Shown: positions 1 to 7,670 of the stretch, in pieces
Layout of the letters: each line of letters begins with the position of its first letter
Numbering within the stretch: the stretch's first letter is position 1
DNA from: Chromera velia
Taxonomy: Eukaryota > Sar > Chromeraceae
NCBI GenBank assembly: GCA_018398765.1
Contig: JAHBMJ010004093.1
Span: 1 to 10,000, forward strand
DNA: 10,000 nucleotides
Direction of reading: 5' to 3'
Notes under the pieces: generated by a model
The model's database searches: none
What the model was told of the DNA's origin: nothing
Seen by the model: the letters and a program-made list of their open reading frames with translations, nothing else
Position numbers and translations under genes: made by a program

Positions 1-157
1 GATGTAAACGTCCTTTGTTAAAATTAGGGGTATGTGTGCGCTTACATGAATCATCCGCGCCTGCATTGGAAGCCCGGGTGTGCCTGTCCTCTTGATACCC
101 CTCCGTATCCAGAATCGAACGCCTCCGAGGTGCTCACATCGGATTGAGATGCTAAAA
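1..157. repeat. Left copy of the 9,843-bp-period direct repeat
   Basis: Bases 1-157 are identical, base for base by eye, to 9844-10000. Both copies are cut by the window edges, so 157 bp is a minimum length. The sequence is complex and partly coding on the minus strand, so this is not a chance low-complexity match. It means the window starts to read itself again after 9,843 bp: a tandem array, a circle, or a record wrapped end to start. Confidence 0.97.
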
Positions 158-603
158 CCTGCAGTCTCCTCCTCAAAACAATCCAGGAAGGTCTGGGCTG
201 CAGCAGCATCTCTAAAGATAAGAATGCCGCCCCTCCGGAAAGAGACGAACTTCTTGATGATGCCGAAAGGAAGCTCGAATCCAGTGATAAAGTGGTATAG
301 CCTAGAGCCCTCCCTGAGCTGCTCTGTATTCATCTCTTTCTTCTCTTCAGAGGAGGAAGGAGGCCTGTCAAGAAACTCAATTCCCTCCACCACCCACGCA
401 TACGGATCAAAAACCATACCCTGGAGATACGAGACTTCCGTAGCGAGTCTCTGGATCTCTCTCCCCTGCCTCCCCAAGGCGTTCTCCATCTGACCTATTC
501 TCTCCTCGGCCTCCTCTCTGGGCATGAAGGTTCTCCCCAGGGTGATGACTTGTCTGCCAAGAGCGGACTCGAGATCCTCAAGGGTCACCGATGTACGGGA
601 CAT
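1..603 (-). CDS. Coiled-coil protein with RRM-like segment, possible LINE ORF1 protein (3' end off the left edge)
   Basis: This frame is open for 201 codons from an ATG at 601-603 to the window edge. That ATG is the first after an in-frame TAG at 733-735. Residues 8-60 carry a clear heptad pattern: L8, L15, L22, I36, L43, I50 and V57 are spaced by sevens, with L11, M39, L53 and L60 in the second register, so a coiled coil is very likely. After an acidic Ser/Glu linker (about 80-95), residues 119-143 (FVSFRRGGILIFRDAAAAQ onward) look like the strand-helix part of an RRM fold. Coiled coil, RRM and a basic C-terminal part is the known layout of L1-type ORF1 proteins, which bind element RNA as trimers. 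The family assignment is my inference. The right-edge copy of this sequence shows the frame continuing for 33 more codons. It has no internal stop, unlike the ORF2 relic. An unrelated host coiled-coil protein is the main alternative. Confidence 0.7.
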   Translation of the reverse strand, partial: MSRTSVTLEDLESALGRQVITLGRTFMPREEAEERIGQMENALGRQGREIQRLATEVSYLQGMVFDPYAWVVEGIEFLDRPPSSSEEKKEMNTEQLREGSRLYHFITGFELPFGIIKKFVSFRRGGILIFRDAAAAQTFLDCFEEETAGFSISIRCEHLGGVRFWIRRGIKRTGTPGLPMQARMIHVSAHIPLILTKDVYI

Positions 604-1353
604 TACGGAGACAGAGGAGAAGAGTGACCAAAAAAGGAGATAAGACCAAAAAGAGAGACCAAAAAAGTGGTTCAAAAGAACCCGCTCTAGTAGCTGAATG
701 GAACCTGGGAGAATGCAAAAGGCGAAAGCTATCTATTCAATTGACTCGATTGCATAATGCTGGCACTTGAAAATTTCCAGCGCTGTATTGGTTACGCAAG
801 GCCCCAATCCAGTGCGGCGCCTCCAGGTTTTGCTGAAGACAGGATCGCGTACCTCCCACGCACTTCCGGTCTTATTTCACTGGACAGGGCCGCTTCCCTC
901 TTATCTCTGGTCCTTCCTGTCAGAATGAACGAAGGAAAAAAGAGGAGATGACGTGAGGTCAAAGACACGTCACGTCTCGTTCACGACCAAAACTGGACCA
1001 TTTTCTCTCACGACAAGAGGGATAAACTCCTCAGGTTCTATTCCTCGTGTCAGATGTCTGTTTTGTTCTCTTGTCAATTCTGTCATGAAGCCGCAATTGG
1101 GAAGCTGTATTAAATTGATCGAAGTCGCTTTTGGTTTTTAAATTAGTTGCTGGTGGTTTTAGCCTAAACTTTTAGGACGGAACTTACTGACAAACTAGGC
1201 TAGATCCGCCTCCCATATATGGGGATACGGCATGCATAACAAAACCCTCAATCATCATCTCTATCAATTCTATTTGATGTACTCTGTGCAAATGGCCCGG
1301 AGAGCGGATTTATCTTTGTTTTGACCCCGTTGTATTAAGTGTACCCTCAGTTC
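604..1353. other. Stretch without a recognisable gene
   Basis: I see no convincing coding frame, RNA gene or repeat here. Base composition is balanced, without the strong C/T bias that marks the plus strand further right. On the minus strand the frame of the coiled-coil ORF stays open from 604 back to a TAG at 733-735 but has no ATG there. If the 9,843-bp unit is a tandem element, this would be the 5' UTR and promoter of the next copy; otherwise it is flanking DNA. Confidence 0.5.
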
Positions 1354-1380
1354 TGATGATAATGATGATGATGATGATGA
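1354..1380 (-). repeat. (TCA)n microsatellite, likely 3' tail of the LINE
   Basis: The plus strand reads as TGA/ATG triplets with one interruption (TAA) early in the run, which is TCATCA... on the element strand. It lies about 155 bases past the final ORF2 stop, on the same strand. Many LINE families end in short simple repeats rather than poly(A), so this is the natural 3' end of the element. I found no target-site duplication to prove the boundary. Confidence 0.65.
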
Positions 1381-1536
1381 GGTGACTTAACCCGCCAGCC
1401 ATCGTGTTCCAATGGCAAAGGGCAGTCTGTGAGCATTTATGTCATATTGCAAGCTAGGAGCACGCTAGCGAATGCTCACCTAAAGCGGCCGAACTTTGGG
1501 ACTACTAGCTAGCAAAATACTGCTCCCCAGGATCGA
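1381..1536 (-). other. Probable LINE 3' UTR
   Basis: This segment lies between the last ORF2 stop (TGA, 1537-1539) and the (TCA)n tail. It lacks the purine bias of the coding part and has no open frame of note. It contains the hairpin listed separately. The role is inferred from position. Confidence 0.55.
1429..1479 (-). promoter_or_regulatory. 9-bp-stem hairpin in the LINE 3' UTR
   Basis: GTGAGCATT at 1429-1437 and AATGCTCAC at 1471-1479 are perfect reverse complements with a 33-base loop. An alternative shorter stem (GAGCA/TGCTC, 1458-1477) surrounds the palindrome CGCTAGCG. 3' stem-loops recognised by the reverse transcriptase are known in several LINE families; that role here is inferred from position, 50-125 bases before the tail. 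Confidence 0.5.
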
Positions 1537-2441
1537 TCAGTCCGGTCCTACATATGCAGCAATGAGGGCACTGGCCTTTTGGGCATCCTTCTGAAGAAGA
1601 AGCGAGAAGTACCGCCTTATCTGCTCCTCGGCCTGCCCCACCCCCCTACCCCCTCGGGCTTCCTAGCTGCCTCTCTCCATGCTCACACACTTTCTCTATC
1701 AACATACGCTCCAGTCGCCTATACCAGAGATCACTCAGTCTTCCCCGCGGCCCCTCCGTTCGGACATAAATTGTCAGATGGTGAATCGGATCGTCAATCA
1801 ATTTCTTCCAACTTTTCTCTTTACAGGCTTTGCAAATTGATTCAACCCTCCTCCCATGGTTTGCCCCCCCTCCAACAATGGTACACAACAAAAGGCGAAA
1901 AACTGCCCTGGGGGAAGACAAGAACTGCTTTGGAAGAGGTTCCGCTGAGGCAGACCATGAGCCCCCCCTCCTCCACCAAGCTTCCAAGAACCAATTTTAC
2001 AAAGCGTTGGCTGCTACTATTCTCCTTCTGATATTTGTTCAGGCAAGCAGACGGAGGGAAAGACACGTTCCCATGTATTCCTTATCTCCCCTGCCTCCCT
2101 CCTCTCCTTTCTATGATGGAGACCGGGTTTACCCAGTCCCCTATCCATTCGTTTACCTCTCTGTTTCTTGCTCCCCTTCTCAGCTTGCTATCTGATGTTC
2201 TGAAATCAACCTCATCTGGTTTACCTTCTAGGAGGGCAGGACTGATGGGTTGCACAAGCTTCTCTGCAGACCCCGACCACGCCCTTAACTCCCCCCTCCT
2301 GTGGCATGCCCACAATGCTTGAGGCAAAGCCAATCGAGCAAGGGAAAGACTTCTCAAATACCCCCCTACTCTAACACTGAGGATCTCTCTCATAGGCCTC
2401 AGCCCAATGGCTGCAAGGGTGGGAAACATAAAAGAATTCTA
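1537..2441 (-). other. C-terminal region of the ORF2 relic
   Basis: After a TAG at 2439-2441 the RT frame goes on (PTLAAIGLRPMRE, VRVGGYLRSLSLARL), much like the post-RT segments of jockey/CR1/R1-like elements. A second stop sits at 2082-2084. A frame change near 1850-1980 leads into SICKACKEKSWKKLIDDP and then LSDLWYRRLERMLIEKV, ending at 1646. One more change at a run of Cs near 1640 gives the likely true end, EEQIRRYFSLLLQKDAQKAS onward, stopping at 1537. The CKAC pair is the only hint of a zinc site, so I do not call a CCHC finger. I saw no RNase H motif. Confidence 0.7.
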
Positions 2442-3836
2442 GGGCAGGCGGAGAGACCAACGCACAAAACGAAGCTGGAGGGAGTCTAAGCATCGGATGT
2501 CAGATTCTTGAATGGGGAGAGCTTCAAGGGAATAGGTGGCGGCGGGCTCCCACATCCCCTTGAAAAGAGACATGCGACTGTGGGGGGAGAGCATACCTAT
2601 TAACGCACACAGACCCATAGCCCTCCCAACTCCCCTTTCTGTGGCTTTAAGTCTGGCGGTCACAGACTTGCGGGGGTTCGCATCAGAAAAAACCTGACAG
2701 CCAAGATATCTGTAACTCTCTACCCACTCGACCGTCCGACCCTTGAAACGAATTTCATCTACCCCCCCTCTACCTGCCAATCTCATCACCTTTGTTTTCT
2801 TCAGATTCACCGTCAGCCCCCACTTGTCACAATTATAGATAGCCAACTGATCAATGCTCTTCTGAAGGTCTTGGAGGGAGTGTCCGAAAATGACAAGGTC
2901 ATCGGCATATCCAATACTCTCCAACAGTAGGTCTCCTAACCTCACTTCTGTCGGGGGTGTGTCTGAGAGGGAGGAGTTTAAGGCTCTGGGCTGAGCCTCT
3001 AACTCCCCCCTCCATCGGGCGCTCGCTTCCTTGGGAAGGTTTACTCATTCCTCTTGCTGGAGCTCCCTACATTGAAGGCTAATGGAGGTATGGATGTTAT
3101 TGATAAAGAGAAGAATTTTTTTCAAAGAGGAGAGGAGAGAGTGGGTCCCCTTGCTTAACTCCTATTCCTTCTTCAAACATATTGTCCGAGCCCTCAATTT
3201 TCCCCATTACTTTGACATACATCGCATGAATCATTCGAATGTCCCCCTCCCCCAGCCCTTCTTCCTTAAGCCTCAGCTCTCTATCAGGTTTTTCCTGTCT
3301 ACTTTGTCAAATGCCTTACTGAAGTCCACAAAAGAAGCAAACAACGGTCTCTTCTTGTTTCTTGCAGTTTCGGATAAAACAAACAAAGTATGAATCGCCT
3401 CTCTAGTTCCGACCCCTTTTCTGAAGCCTATCTGTCTGTCATCGATCCTCGTTCTCAGACAGAGGCGAGAATCTATAAGCAGGGCAAAGAGCTTGGCAAG
3501 AAGGCTTGCTATATGTATGGGCCTCCATTCATCCACCAATGGAGACACAGGGCCTTTAGGAACGGGGACGATGCAAAGGAAATTCCATGTGGGCAGCCAG
3601 TAAGAGAAGAGGTGAAAGAGATTAAAAAAGATAAAAAGAAGAAAACGCGAGAGACGCGATGAGCTAAAACATAGAGCAGCATGCTTAAGAGAGAGACCCT
3701 CAAGTCTAGCTACCTTCTTAGGGTTTATTTCTTTAATGACTTTCTCGCACAGAGAGAGAGAGAAGAAAGGGGACCGAGGGGGGAGAGGGGGGCTGAAGGG
3801 GAGAGAAAAGCCGGGAAGTCCTTCTCTTTCAAACAC
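2442..3836 (-). other. Reverse transcriptase domain (broken)
   Basis: The conserved RT boxes appear in order: the finger region with VPVPKG and DEWRPIHIASLLAKLF, then QIGFRKGVGTREAIH, box A FVDFSKAFDKVD (about 3332-3297, first Asp catalytic), box B GVKQGDPLSPLLF (3162-3124), box C YADD (2909-2898), box D WGLTVNLKKTKVM, and box E YRYLG. All catalytic aspartates are present. Box B lies in a different frame from A and C: one shift occurs just before the TGA at 3273-3275, and a compensating one occurs near the T7 run at 3116-3122. A TGA follows at 3045-3047. The box sequences are those of non-LTR elements; I do not assign a clade with confidence. Confidence 0.93.
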
Positions 3837-4560
3837 AGATGCCCAGAAGTTTAAAAAAGTATCTGCAGAACTTCAAGGCCTGCTTTCTGCTTCATCCCTT
3901 CCGTTCTGTTGTGCCTTTTTCTATTTCCATACCACTGAGGGGTCTCTGGCTGCCTCCAAGGCAAGGCGCTCTGCCTGCACACACGCATACGCCGCCTTTT
4001 TTCTTGCAATCAACCTTCCCCTCTCTCTCATAAGCTTGTCTTTCTGTTTTTTTCTATACTCTCTAGACCTGTTGTTACTCTTCCTACCTATAACTCGTAT
4101 TCTTAGCTCTTTCTCTGCTCTCCTTACCCGTATATTCATTTTTTTACACTCACTGTCCCACCAGGGGACGACTGTCTGTCTACCTTCCTTTTATCGTGTT
4201 TCTTTTTACCCCTCTGCTTCCTTCCTTCCGGTTCTGCTAGCTTCTCTTCCTATCTGCCTGCTAGGTCCTTGATCCTCTCAGGCAGGGAAACAGGGATGGA
4301 TGCAGGGGGGATTGGGTCATGAGGGGGGGGAAGGGAGGGGGGGAATGGATAAAAGGGGCAATCCATTGTGTTCAACCTCAGCTGCCGTCAGGCTTGCCTC
4401 CCAGAGACCTGGCCAACATGCCTCCGCAAGCTGCTGCATGGAAGTCGCCATCTCTGTAAGCTCTTCATCCCTTACCGGTGAGACTCTGCACAGCTTTTTG
4501 AAAAGCGGGGCAGGGATTAGTGAGGGATGGGGAAGGGAGGCGAGGAGGGGAAGCGACTCC
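3837..4560 (-). other. Linker between endonuclease and reverse transcriptase
   Basis: This segment holds PWWDSEC (4166-4146) and then a strongly basic helical stretch (RRAEKELRIRVIGRKSNN, later KKAAYACVQAERLALEAARD). That pattern is typical of the EEP-RT connector in jockey/CR1/R1-like LINEs. TFLNFWASVF just before the RT fits too. The frame changes at the G8 run starting at 4323 and again near 4170. Stops lie at 4250-4252, 3921-3923 and 3873-3875. Confidence 0.7.
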
Positions 4561-4573
4561 ACATCAACCAGAG

Positions 4574-5518
4574 TGAGGCCACATAAATCTGGGCAGTGTT
4601 TTAGGGCAGTATCAGCAAACACTTCAATTCCGAAAGAACTCTAAGAAGATAAAAGTACAGGGTCAATTAAAATGAAGTCAATTACAGAGTACGGCCTGTC
4701 TTCTCTGAAAAATGTATACCCCTCCGAACAGTCAATGTCAATTTTTTTTTTTTATCCTTTAGTTTCATGCCGTTAAGCGGTACCAAGTTTGGGGCCTCAC
4801 ACAACTGCAGCAAAGTACAACCTTCAGCGTCTACTTGTACTCCGCATTCCGACTCCCTAAACATCCCCTGAACCATCCCATTTCCTTCTTTTGCTCCCCC
4901 CCTTCCCATATTCTCTCTGTGCTCTGTCTCTTCTGAGGTTATCTCTCTCTCCCACGTGACCCCCTTTAGGAATTCTACTCCAATGTGTGAATTGAAATCC
5001 CCCAGGACCAGTCGTCTGGCCGATAGAGGGACATCACACACCACGTCCAACAGAAATTCCCTTTCCTGTTCCTTTGAGATCCCGTCCCTCAAACCCCTAA
5101 CAGCGCCTCTCTGCAGAAAGTATACACCAAAAATAAAAAGAGAACCCCCACCCTCCACCTTCCATGTCTTCCCCCCTTCTTGCATACACCCTTGTACCTG
5201 CAGTCTGACAATGTTCGGCCCACACAGTTCCCATTGAGGTTTTAGGTGGGCTTACAGGTTTTTTCTAATAAGAATGCAGACCCCACCAGTATTTCATTCC
5301 TTGCGACTGTCCTGTGCCTTCCCGTATACCTCTAGCTTCCTTCTATGCCACTCTCTATGCGAATAATTCCAGTTAGAATGCTCTTCCACAGTTACTTTCG
5401 CAGAGGGAAACCGCGTCTCTGTGAGCACGGCGATGTCCACCCCCCGCAGCCATCTATCAAGAGACCCATTAAAAATTTTGGTTTTCAAGCTGCCTACATT
5501 CAACGTCGCGACGACTAG
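4574..5518 (-). other. AP-type endonuclease (EEP) domain (broken)
   Basis: The domain begins with VVATLNVGSL (about 5518-5490), followed by DIAVLTETRF (catalytic Glu region), GGVCILIRKNL, NIVRLQVQG, LVLGDFNSHIG (about 5008-4979, the Asp/Asn site) and SVIDFILIDP (about 4687-4658). The final motif, normally Ser-Asp-His, reads CPDLCGL (about 4596-4576), so the general-base His appears to be Leu. Two in-frame stops (5294-5296, 5252-5254) and one frame change near 4690-4700 break it. This domain nicks the target DNA in LINEs. A homology search would settle the exact boundaries. Confidence 0.88.
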
Positions 5519-5533
5519 TTGTCTCTCTGTTTA

Positions 5534-6012
5534 TCCAACTACCTTGAAGGGTGCAGACAGGGAAGAAAGGGAAAGAGGGGGTATTTCGAACACCCAAGGA
5601 GGAATTGAAGAGGTTGCGGACGGGCAGGAGAGAGAAGAACGAGAATAACCAGGAAGAGAAGAAGAAGAAGGGGAAGAAGAAGAAGGAGAAGAAGAAGAGG
5701 GTGAAGAAGATAAAGAAAGATAAGGAGAAAGAGAGTTGGAAGTGCACTTTGAGAGGAATCGGAGGAAGAAGCCGAAGAGGGGGGTGTTTTTGGAGAGGTA
5801 GGGGATACCGCTTGGCCTGCTCGTTTCTTTTCCCAAAAATTCTCTATCAATTCTCTAGGTACCTCCCTTGTAGGAACCTAACGAGGCTTGCCCCACCCCT
5901 TTCTTCTGACTCTGTACTGTCTGTCTGGCCTCCTACCCCTTATGTCTTCCACCTTCCTTATCTTTCCATTCTCTGCCTCTGGTGCCTCCCTACTCTCTCC
6001 TCTTCTTCTATT
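5534..6012 (-). other. Ser/Pro-rich N-terminal part of the ORF2 relic
   Basis: The first open stretch runs from 6012 to a TAG at 5878-5880 and is basic (RKVEDIRGRRPDRQYRVRRK). In the same frame VPRELIENFWEKKRAGQAV and SPTSPKTPPSSASSSDSSQS follow. The frame then dissolves in the (GAA)n/(TTC)n tract; the neighbouring frame reads as Ser/Pro repeats and leads in frame into the EEP domain past a TAA at 5531-5533. There is no ATG at the start. TTTTAATTTTAG just upstream looks like a splice acceptor, but a simple ORF1/ORF2 junction is at least as likely. Confidence 0.55.
5632..5735 (+). repeat. (GAA)n-rich purine tract 1
   Basis: The plus strand is almost pure purine with repeated GAA and GAAG units, opposite to the C/T bias around it. 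On the element strand it would encode Ser, Leu or Phe runs depending on frame. Such tracts are mutation-prone and can form triplex DNA. Confidence 0.85.
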
Positions 6013-6064
6013 CTAAAATTAAAATTTTGGTGATGAGCTCTTTAGGGACTGAGCCCTTCAAAAC

Positions 6065-6250
6065 CTAGACTGTCTCCTCTTCACCCTTCTTCCTCACCTC
6101 ATACTCCCTTTGTCTTTTCCTTCCCCTAACCGATGCAATGCTCTCTATCGATCCATTCACTTCCCTCCCCCCACTGCCATAAGTCCCACAAAAGAAAAGT
6201 CCGCAGCCCCTCTTTCCCAAAATCTCCCCACACACCGTGCAGGGGAATCT
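6065..6250 (-). pseudogene. Cys-rich, zinc-finger-like end of the ORF1-like relic
   Basis: A 61-codon frame between a TAG at 6251-6253 and a TAG at 6065-6067 carries CTVCGEILGKRGCGLFFC: Cys spacing x2, x8, x4. A Gly-rich and then a basic/acidic tail (VRGRKRQREYEVRKKGEEE) follows. The spacing is not the retroviral CCHC knuckle; it resembles half of a treble-clef or PHD-type site, with later ligands possibly lost. The frame upstream (KEEKEEVEIP) seems to join it across the run of Cs at about 6242-6245. Its place just before ORF2 suits the C-terminus of a LINE ORF1. No function can be claimed beyond likely zinc binding of the ancestor. Confidence 0.45.
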
Positions 6251-6379
6251 CTACTTCTTCCTTCTCTTCTTTCTTTTGTTTCCTTTTGGGCGTTCCGTTG
6301 GGGGTGCAAAGTGCCTCCCCTCTTCGACGTAAAGCAACAGGGCGGGGGGGCGGGGGGCTTGCTCTTCTATCAATGGACA

Positions 6380-6429
6380 AAAAGAAATAGTAGAAGGGGA
6401 AAGAGAAGAAGAAAGAAAGAAAGAAGAAG
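6380..6429 (+). repeat. Purine (GAA/GAAA) tract 2
   Basis: This purine-only stretch on the plus strand leads directly into copy 1 of the ~180-bp module, as tract 3 leads into copy 2, so it is probably part of the same duplicated unit. Confidence 0.75.
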
Positions 6430-6613
6430 AAAGATCCTCCTGGTGAACTGGTCTCTCCCCTTCCTCCCCTCCCTGTCCTTTTTCACCCTTATTCTTGCCT
6501 ATACCAGGTCCAGGGGAAGGAGAAAAGAAGAAAAAAGCAGGAGAGGAAGGAGAAAGAGGAGGAGGTAGGGGAGAAAACGAAGATGAAGTGAAGTGCTTCT
6601 GTCGATTGAAAGA
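6430..6613. repeat. Module copy 1 of a ~180-bp imperfect direct repeat
   Basis: The segment matches 6900-7080 with substitutions and small indels. Both begin AAAGATCC, share TTCTTGCC followed by ATACCAGG exactly 470 bp apart, and end with GAAGATGAA, AAGTGCT and GATTGGAA/GATTGAAA. On the minus strand it reads GPGIGKNKGEKGQG, close to the sister copy GPGMGKNKGKNGQG. The two are out of frame with each other by the 470-bp offset. Confidence 0.85.
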
Positions 6614-6770
6614 TTTAAAAGGGGGAGGGGAGTGTCCGGCTAGCCTTATAATAGACGTTCAGCCCCCCTCCCTTCTGGCTGTATCACAGGCGCCGCAAAC
6701 ATTGTCAGTCTGCATTCGGGAGCAAGAAGAGGAGGGTGAAAGTTTGGAGTCATAAATCGGCATCTGTAAA
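6614..6770 (-). other. Spacer between the two modules, with a CGAC fragment
   Basis: On the minus strand one frame reads TDNVCGACDTARREGG (Cys codons at 6695-6697 and 6686-6688) before a stop at a run of Gs. A CxxC in an otherwise Cys-poor region suggests another worn zinc site, but two cysteines are weak evidence. No other feature is visible. Confidence 0.25.
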
Positions 6771-6780
6771 TCATTCAAAG

Positions 6781-6899
6781 CAAGATAAGAAGAGACAGGA
6801 GGAGGGGAGAAGAAGAGGAAGAGGAAAAAGAAGAAGAAGAAGAAGAAGAAGAAGGAGAAAAAGAGGAAAAAGGAGAAGAAAAAAAGGAAAAAGAGGACG
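6781..6899 (+). repeat. (GAA)n purine tract 3
   Basis: This is a nearly pure purine run of about 120 bases with an uninterrupted GAA core at about 6826-6854. It directly precedes module copy 2. On the element strand it gives Ser, Leu or Phe homopolymers in the three frames, so protein-like reading frames across it mean little. Confidence 0.9.
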
Positions 6900-7080
6900 A
6901 AAGATCCCCCTGGTGGACTGGTCCCTCTCCCCCCTCCCTTCCCTGTCCGTTCTTACCCTTGTTCTTGCCCATACCAGGACCAAGGGAAGGGGAAGAGAAG
7001 AAAAAAGCAGTAGAAGCAGGAGAAGGAGGGAGAGGTGGGGGAGAAGACGAAGATGAAATGAAGTGCTGTGGATTGGAAGG
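6900..7080. repeat. Module copy 2 of a ~180-bp imperfect direct repeat
   Basis: This is the second copy of the unit at 6430-6613, with its own leading purine tract. On the minus strand it reads GPGMGKNKGKNGQGREGGE then PVHQGD; copy 1 keeps the same peptide with a few changes. That the peptide sense is kept while the DNA has diverged suggests both once lay in a translated frame. Confidence 0.85.
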
Positions 7081-7129
7081 TTCGATGTTTGTCCCCTTCC
7101 TTCTGTCATTCATTCTTCTGTGTCCCCTG

Positions 7130-7670
7130 TCCTTCTAGTCATGGCTCTCTCTTGCGCTTTCCTGCCTACAAAAAGAAGAGGGATATAAAATGCAGTCATT
7201 ATCAAGTGCAAGAGGAGCAAAGTATGAAAGAAAAGGCTCTTTCTTCTAAGATTGAGAAGAAAGAGAGGACAAAGGGTTCCTTTCGTTCCTTAACTTCTTA
7301 CCCCCCTTCTTTACCAGGGTGAAGGTTTACTCATGCACAGTGACCTGCATGAGAGCCTCCACCTCATCACAAGAAAGGAATCCGTCCTTTACAGCAGGGG
7401 GATCAAGATAAGGAGGAGAGGGGAGAAGTCTACTAATGCCTATCTGTATGTCTGTCTATCTGATGCCTACCCTTACCTCTTTTTGCCTATCTAACCTTTC
7501 CTTTCGTTTTTTCAATTCTTCAGTCAACGAGGCTTTCTTAGCGACATCATAATAAGAAAGGAGGAGGGGAAAAGAATCGATAGAGTGGAAAGAAGAAGCA
7601 GAAAGCAGCGGGAGAGGGGAATATGGAGGAACAAAAAAGAAATTTAAGCACTGACCTCCTTCAATTCCCC
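7130..7670 (-). pseudogene. ORF1-like relic segment with charged helix
   Basis: One minus-strand frame runs through this region with only scattered stops (TAG 7456-7458, TAA 7327-7329, TAG near 7243) and reads like protein rather than noise. It gives a Ser-rich start and then LTEELKKRKERLDRQKE (about 7530-7480), an amphipathic charged helix. Then come SRLLPSPPYLDPPAVKDGF and SCDEVEALMQVTVHE before the second stop. The same frame continues below into the module at 6900-7080. No family is recognisable. The segment lies downstream of the 7644-9465 reading frames on the same strand and probably belonged to the same protein. Confidence 0.45.

Larger units (their letters stand above)
1537..6012 (-). 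pseudogene. LINE ORF2 relic: AP-type endonuclease plus reverse transcriptase
   Basis: Intact, this polyprotein nicks target DNA and copies element RNA into the nick (target-primed reverse transcription). Its order is visible: Ser/Pro-rich N-terminus (6012-5534), EEP endonuclease (5518-4574), linker with PWWDSEC (4166-4146), RT (about 3850-2640) and C-terminal part to a TGA at 1537-1539. The length, about 1,490 codons, is generous for a LINE ORF2, partly from simple sequence. In-frame stops include TAG 5878-5880, TAA 5531-5533, TGA 5294-5296, TAA 5252-5254, TAG 4641-4643, TAG 4250-4252, TAG 3921-3923, TGA 3873-3875, TGA 3045-3047, TAG 2439-2441 and TAA 2082-2084. The reading frame changes about eight times, several near homopolymers (C/G runs near 1640 and 4323, T7 at 3116-3122). 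No ATG opens the first segment, which begins after a TAG at 6013-6015. Confidence 0.92.

Noticed and set aside
80-493. Plus-strand open frames of 60-180 codons throughout the window (for example 80-493, 1579-2031, 3736-4272, 8405-8911)
   Set aside because: They lie opposite recognisable minus-strand coding sequence or in C/T tracts. They are Ser/Pro/Leu/Phe-rich with no motifs, as expected for antisense shadows.
1842-5880. Stop-codon reassignment to explain in-frame stops in the EEP and RT frames
   Set aside because: All three stop codons (TAA, TAG, TGA) interrupt the frame, and the frame also shifts about eight times. Decay, or decay plus sequencing error, explains both; reassignment of one codon would not.
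5990-6067. Short intron joining the Cys-rich segment (ending 6065) to the ORF2 N-terminus (from 6012)
   Set aside because: A TTTTAG acceptor-like site exists, but no clear donor. A plain ORF1 stop followed by ORF2 explains the same layout. Transcript data would be needed.
6771-7113. Leu- and Ser-run proteins encoded across the (GAA)n tracts (also 5469-5850) as membrane proteins
   Set aside because: The Leu, Phe and Ser runs are just the three frames of a TTC repeat. No frame carries other support inside the tract.
3037-7334. 14-bp match GAAGGTTTACTCAT near 3036 and 7321 as a dispersed site
   Set aside because: The match stops abruptly on both sides, and both copies sit in coding relics with unrelated neighbours. 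It is best taken as chance.
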